Shown one piece after another: positions 35,146-35,858 of a stretch of 35,858 bases of DNA (position 1 is the stretch's first letter; every line of letters begins with the position of its first letter). A model generated the notes under the pieces. The model was not told where the DNA came from and did no database searches. It saw only the letters and a list, made by a program, of their open reading frames with translations. The DNA comes from Bacteroidales bacterium (GTDB taxonomy: Bacteria > Bacteroidota > Bacteroidia > Bacteroidales > Bacteroidaceae): contig JALFTM010000007.1 in assembly GCA_022788345.1 (NCBI GenBank), positions 1-35,858 on the forward strand, read 5' to 3'. A program made the position numbers and the translations under genes.

Positions 35146-35858
35146 ATGAAACAGACAAAATTGATGGTAAGTGTCCTTTGTTTGGCACTTTTAGCAAGTA
35201 GTTGTAGCACAATACAAAATATGAATAATACAGCCAAAGGCGGTGCAGTTGGTGGCGCTGGTGGTGTTGCTATCGGTGCTGGTATCGGTGCTCTTGCAGG
35301 AAAAGGTAAAGGCGCACTTATTGGCGGTTTGATAGGGGCCGCAGTTGGTACAGGTGCTGGTGTTTTGATTGGCAATCGTATGGATAAGGCTGCAAAGGCT
35401 GCAAAGCAGATTGAGAATGCACAAACTGAAGTATTGCAAGATGCCAATGGTGTAAAGTACGTCAAAGTTACTTTTGATAGTGGCTTGCTTTTTGGCACAG
35501 GTAGCTCAACCTTGAGCGAGACAGCTAAGGCCGACTTGCAAAAGTTTGCCACTACTGTGCTGGCACAGAATACAGATATGGATGTAGCTATCATCGGACA
35601 TACTGACAATCAAGGCTGGAAAGGTCTTTCTGCCACAGCCAGTAAGACCAAAAATCAAGAATTGTCTTTGCAACGTGCACAGGCAGTGAATAGTCAATTG
35701 GTTAACTTTCTCATCAGCAATAACTCCAGTACTTCCATGTTGAAGTCTGTGACAGGACAAGGTGAGGATGCTCCAGTGGCAAGCAACTCAACAGCTGCTG
35801 GGCGTGAGCAAAATCGTCGCGTTGAAATCTACTTGTTAGCTTCTGAAGCCATGGTGAA
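35146..35858 (+). CDS. OmpA-family lipoprotein (partial, runs off window)
   Basis: Peptidoglycan-binding outer-membrane lipoprotein; 237 complete codons are visible and no stop is reached. The signal peptide ends in lipobox ASSC (Cys20). A glycine-zipper membrane segment follows (about 31-77, GGAVGGAGGVAIGAGIGALA and GALIGGLIGAAVGTGAG). From about 100 comes the OmpA C-terminal domain: FDSGLLFGTGSSTLSETAKA, AIIGHTDNQG, LSLQRAQAVNSQL and GREQNRRVEIYL, carrying the Asp and Arg that bind diaminopimelate. This resembles the E. coli YiaD/Pal-like group of glycine-zipper OmpA lipoproteins. The domain appears complete, so the true end is probably only a few residues beyond the edge. A role in anchoring the outer membrane to the wall is inferred from the family. 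Confidence 0.9.
   Translation, partial: MKQTKLMVSVLCLALLASSCSTIQNMNNTAKGGAVGGAGGVAIGAGIGALAGKGKGALIGGLIGAAVGTGAGVLIGNRMDKAAKAAKQIENAQTEVLQDANGVKYVKVTFDSGLLFGTGSSTLSETAKADLQKFATTVLAQNTDMDVAIIGHTDNQGWKGLSATASKTKNQELSLQRAQAVNSQLVNFLISNNSSTSMLKSVTGQGEDAPVASNSTAAGREQNRRVEIYLLASEAMV

Noticed and set aside
35112-35609. 165-codon minus-strand frame opposite the OmpA-like gene
   Set aside because: The Ala/Pro-rich translation is the mirror of the glycine-zipper codons; the plus-strand gene has signal peptide, lipobox and OmpA motifs.

Overview
This window looks like a stretch of core chromosome from a member of the Bacteroidota, most likely order Bacteroidales and plausibly Prevotellaceae. The evidence is the moderate to low G+C, the recurring TAnnTTTG promoter element upstream of many transcription units, and weak Shine-Dalgarno sites. 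The gene families agree: several lipoproteins, DUF4827- and DUF4494-type proteins, an S16 protein with a long acidic/alanine-rich tail, a short ProRS, and an ATP synthase operon ordered atpD-atpC-(membrane ORF)-atpB-atpE-atpF-atpH-atpA-atpG. I see no phage, insertion sequence, CRISPR array or integrase.

Layout. 0.1-4.6 kb: aspS and clpC on the minus strand, each followed by a hairpin terminator. 4.6-6.9 kb: a 516-bp regulatory/unassigned gap, then a secreted protein translationally coupled to a 56-residue peptide (plus strand). 7.0-7.6 kb: rpsP. 7.8-8.6 kb: an OmpH/Skp-like lipoprotein and a small membrane protein (minus). 8.7-15.9 kb: a plus-strand run of pepD, a beta-helix lipoprotein, dnaB, pyruvate kinase and class II fructose-bisphosphate aldolase. 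16.0-20.1 kb: a compact minus-strand cluster of a DUF4827-like lipoprotein, a DUF2520-like protein, a KdsC-like phosphatase, a Maf pyrophosphatase, an orphan lipoprotein and a BadF/NAGK-type sugar kinase. 20.3-21.5 kb: a PLP-binding YggS protein and a DUF4494-like protein. 21.8-30.0 kb: the F1Fo ATP synthase operon directly downstream of phosphofructokinase. 30.2-31.7 kb: a NhaD-like antiporter and tRNA-Gly(CCC). 31.9-35.0 kb: glutamate dehydrogenase and prolyl-tRNA synthetase. 35.1 kb to the end: an OmpA-family lipoprotein cut by the window edge.

The genes mostly serve central metabolism and growth. They cover glycolysis (pfkA, fba, pyk), ATP synthesis, ammonium assimilation (gdhA), translation (aspS, proS, rpsP, tRNA-Gly), replication (dnaB), proteostasis (clpC, OmpH-like protein) and the envelope (KdsC, OmpA, lipoproteins).

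I found no convincing undescribed multi-gene defence or mobile system. The observations most worth a second look are small: a near-perfect sigma-54-type -24/-12 element in front of clpC, a cluster of GCGCTTC repeats beside it, the secreted protein plus overlapping micro-ORF, a 5'-terminal hairpin on the rpsP leader, and the lineage-specific features of the ATP synthase (short epsilon, extended subunit a, extra membrane ORF).
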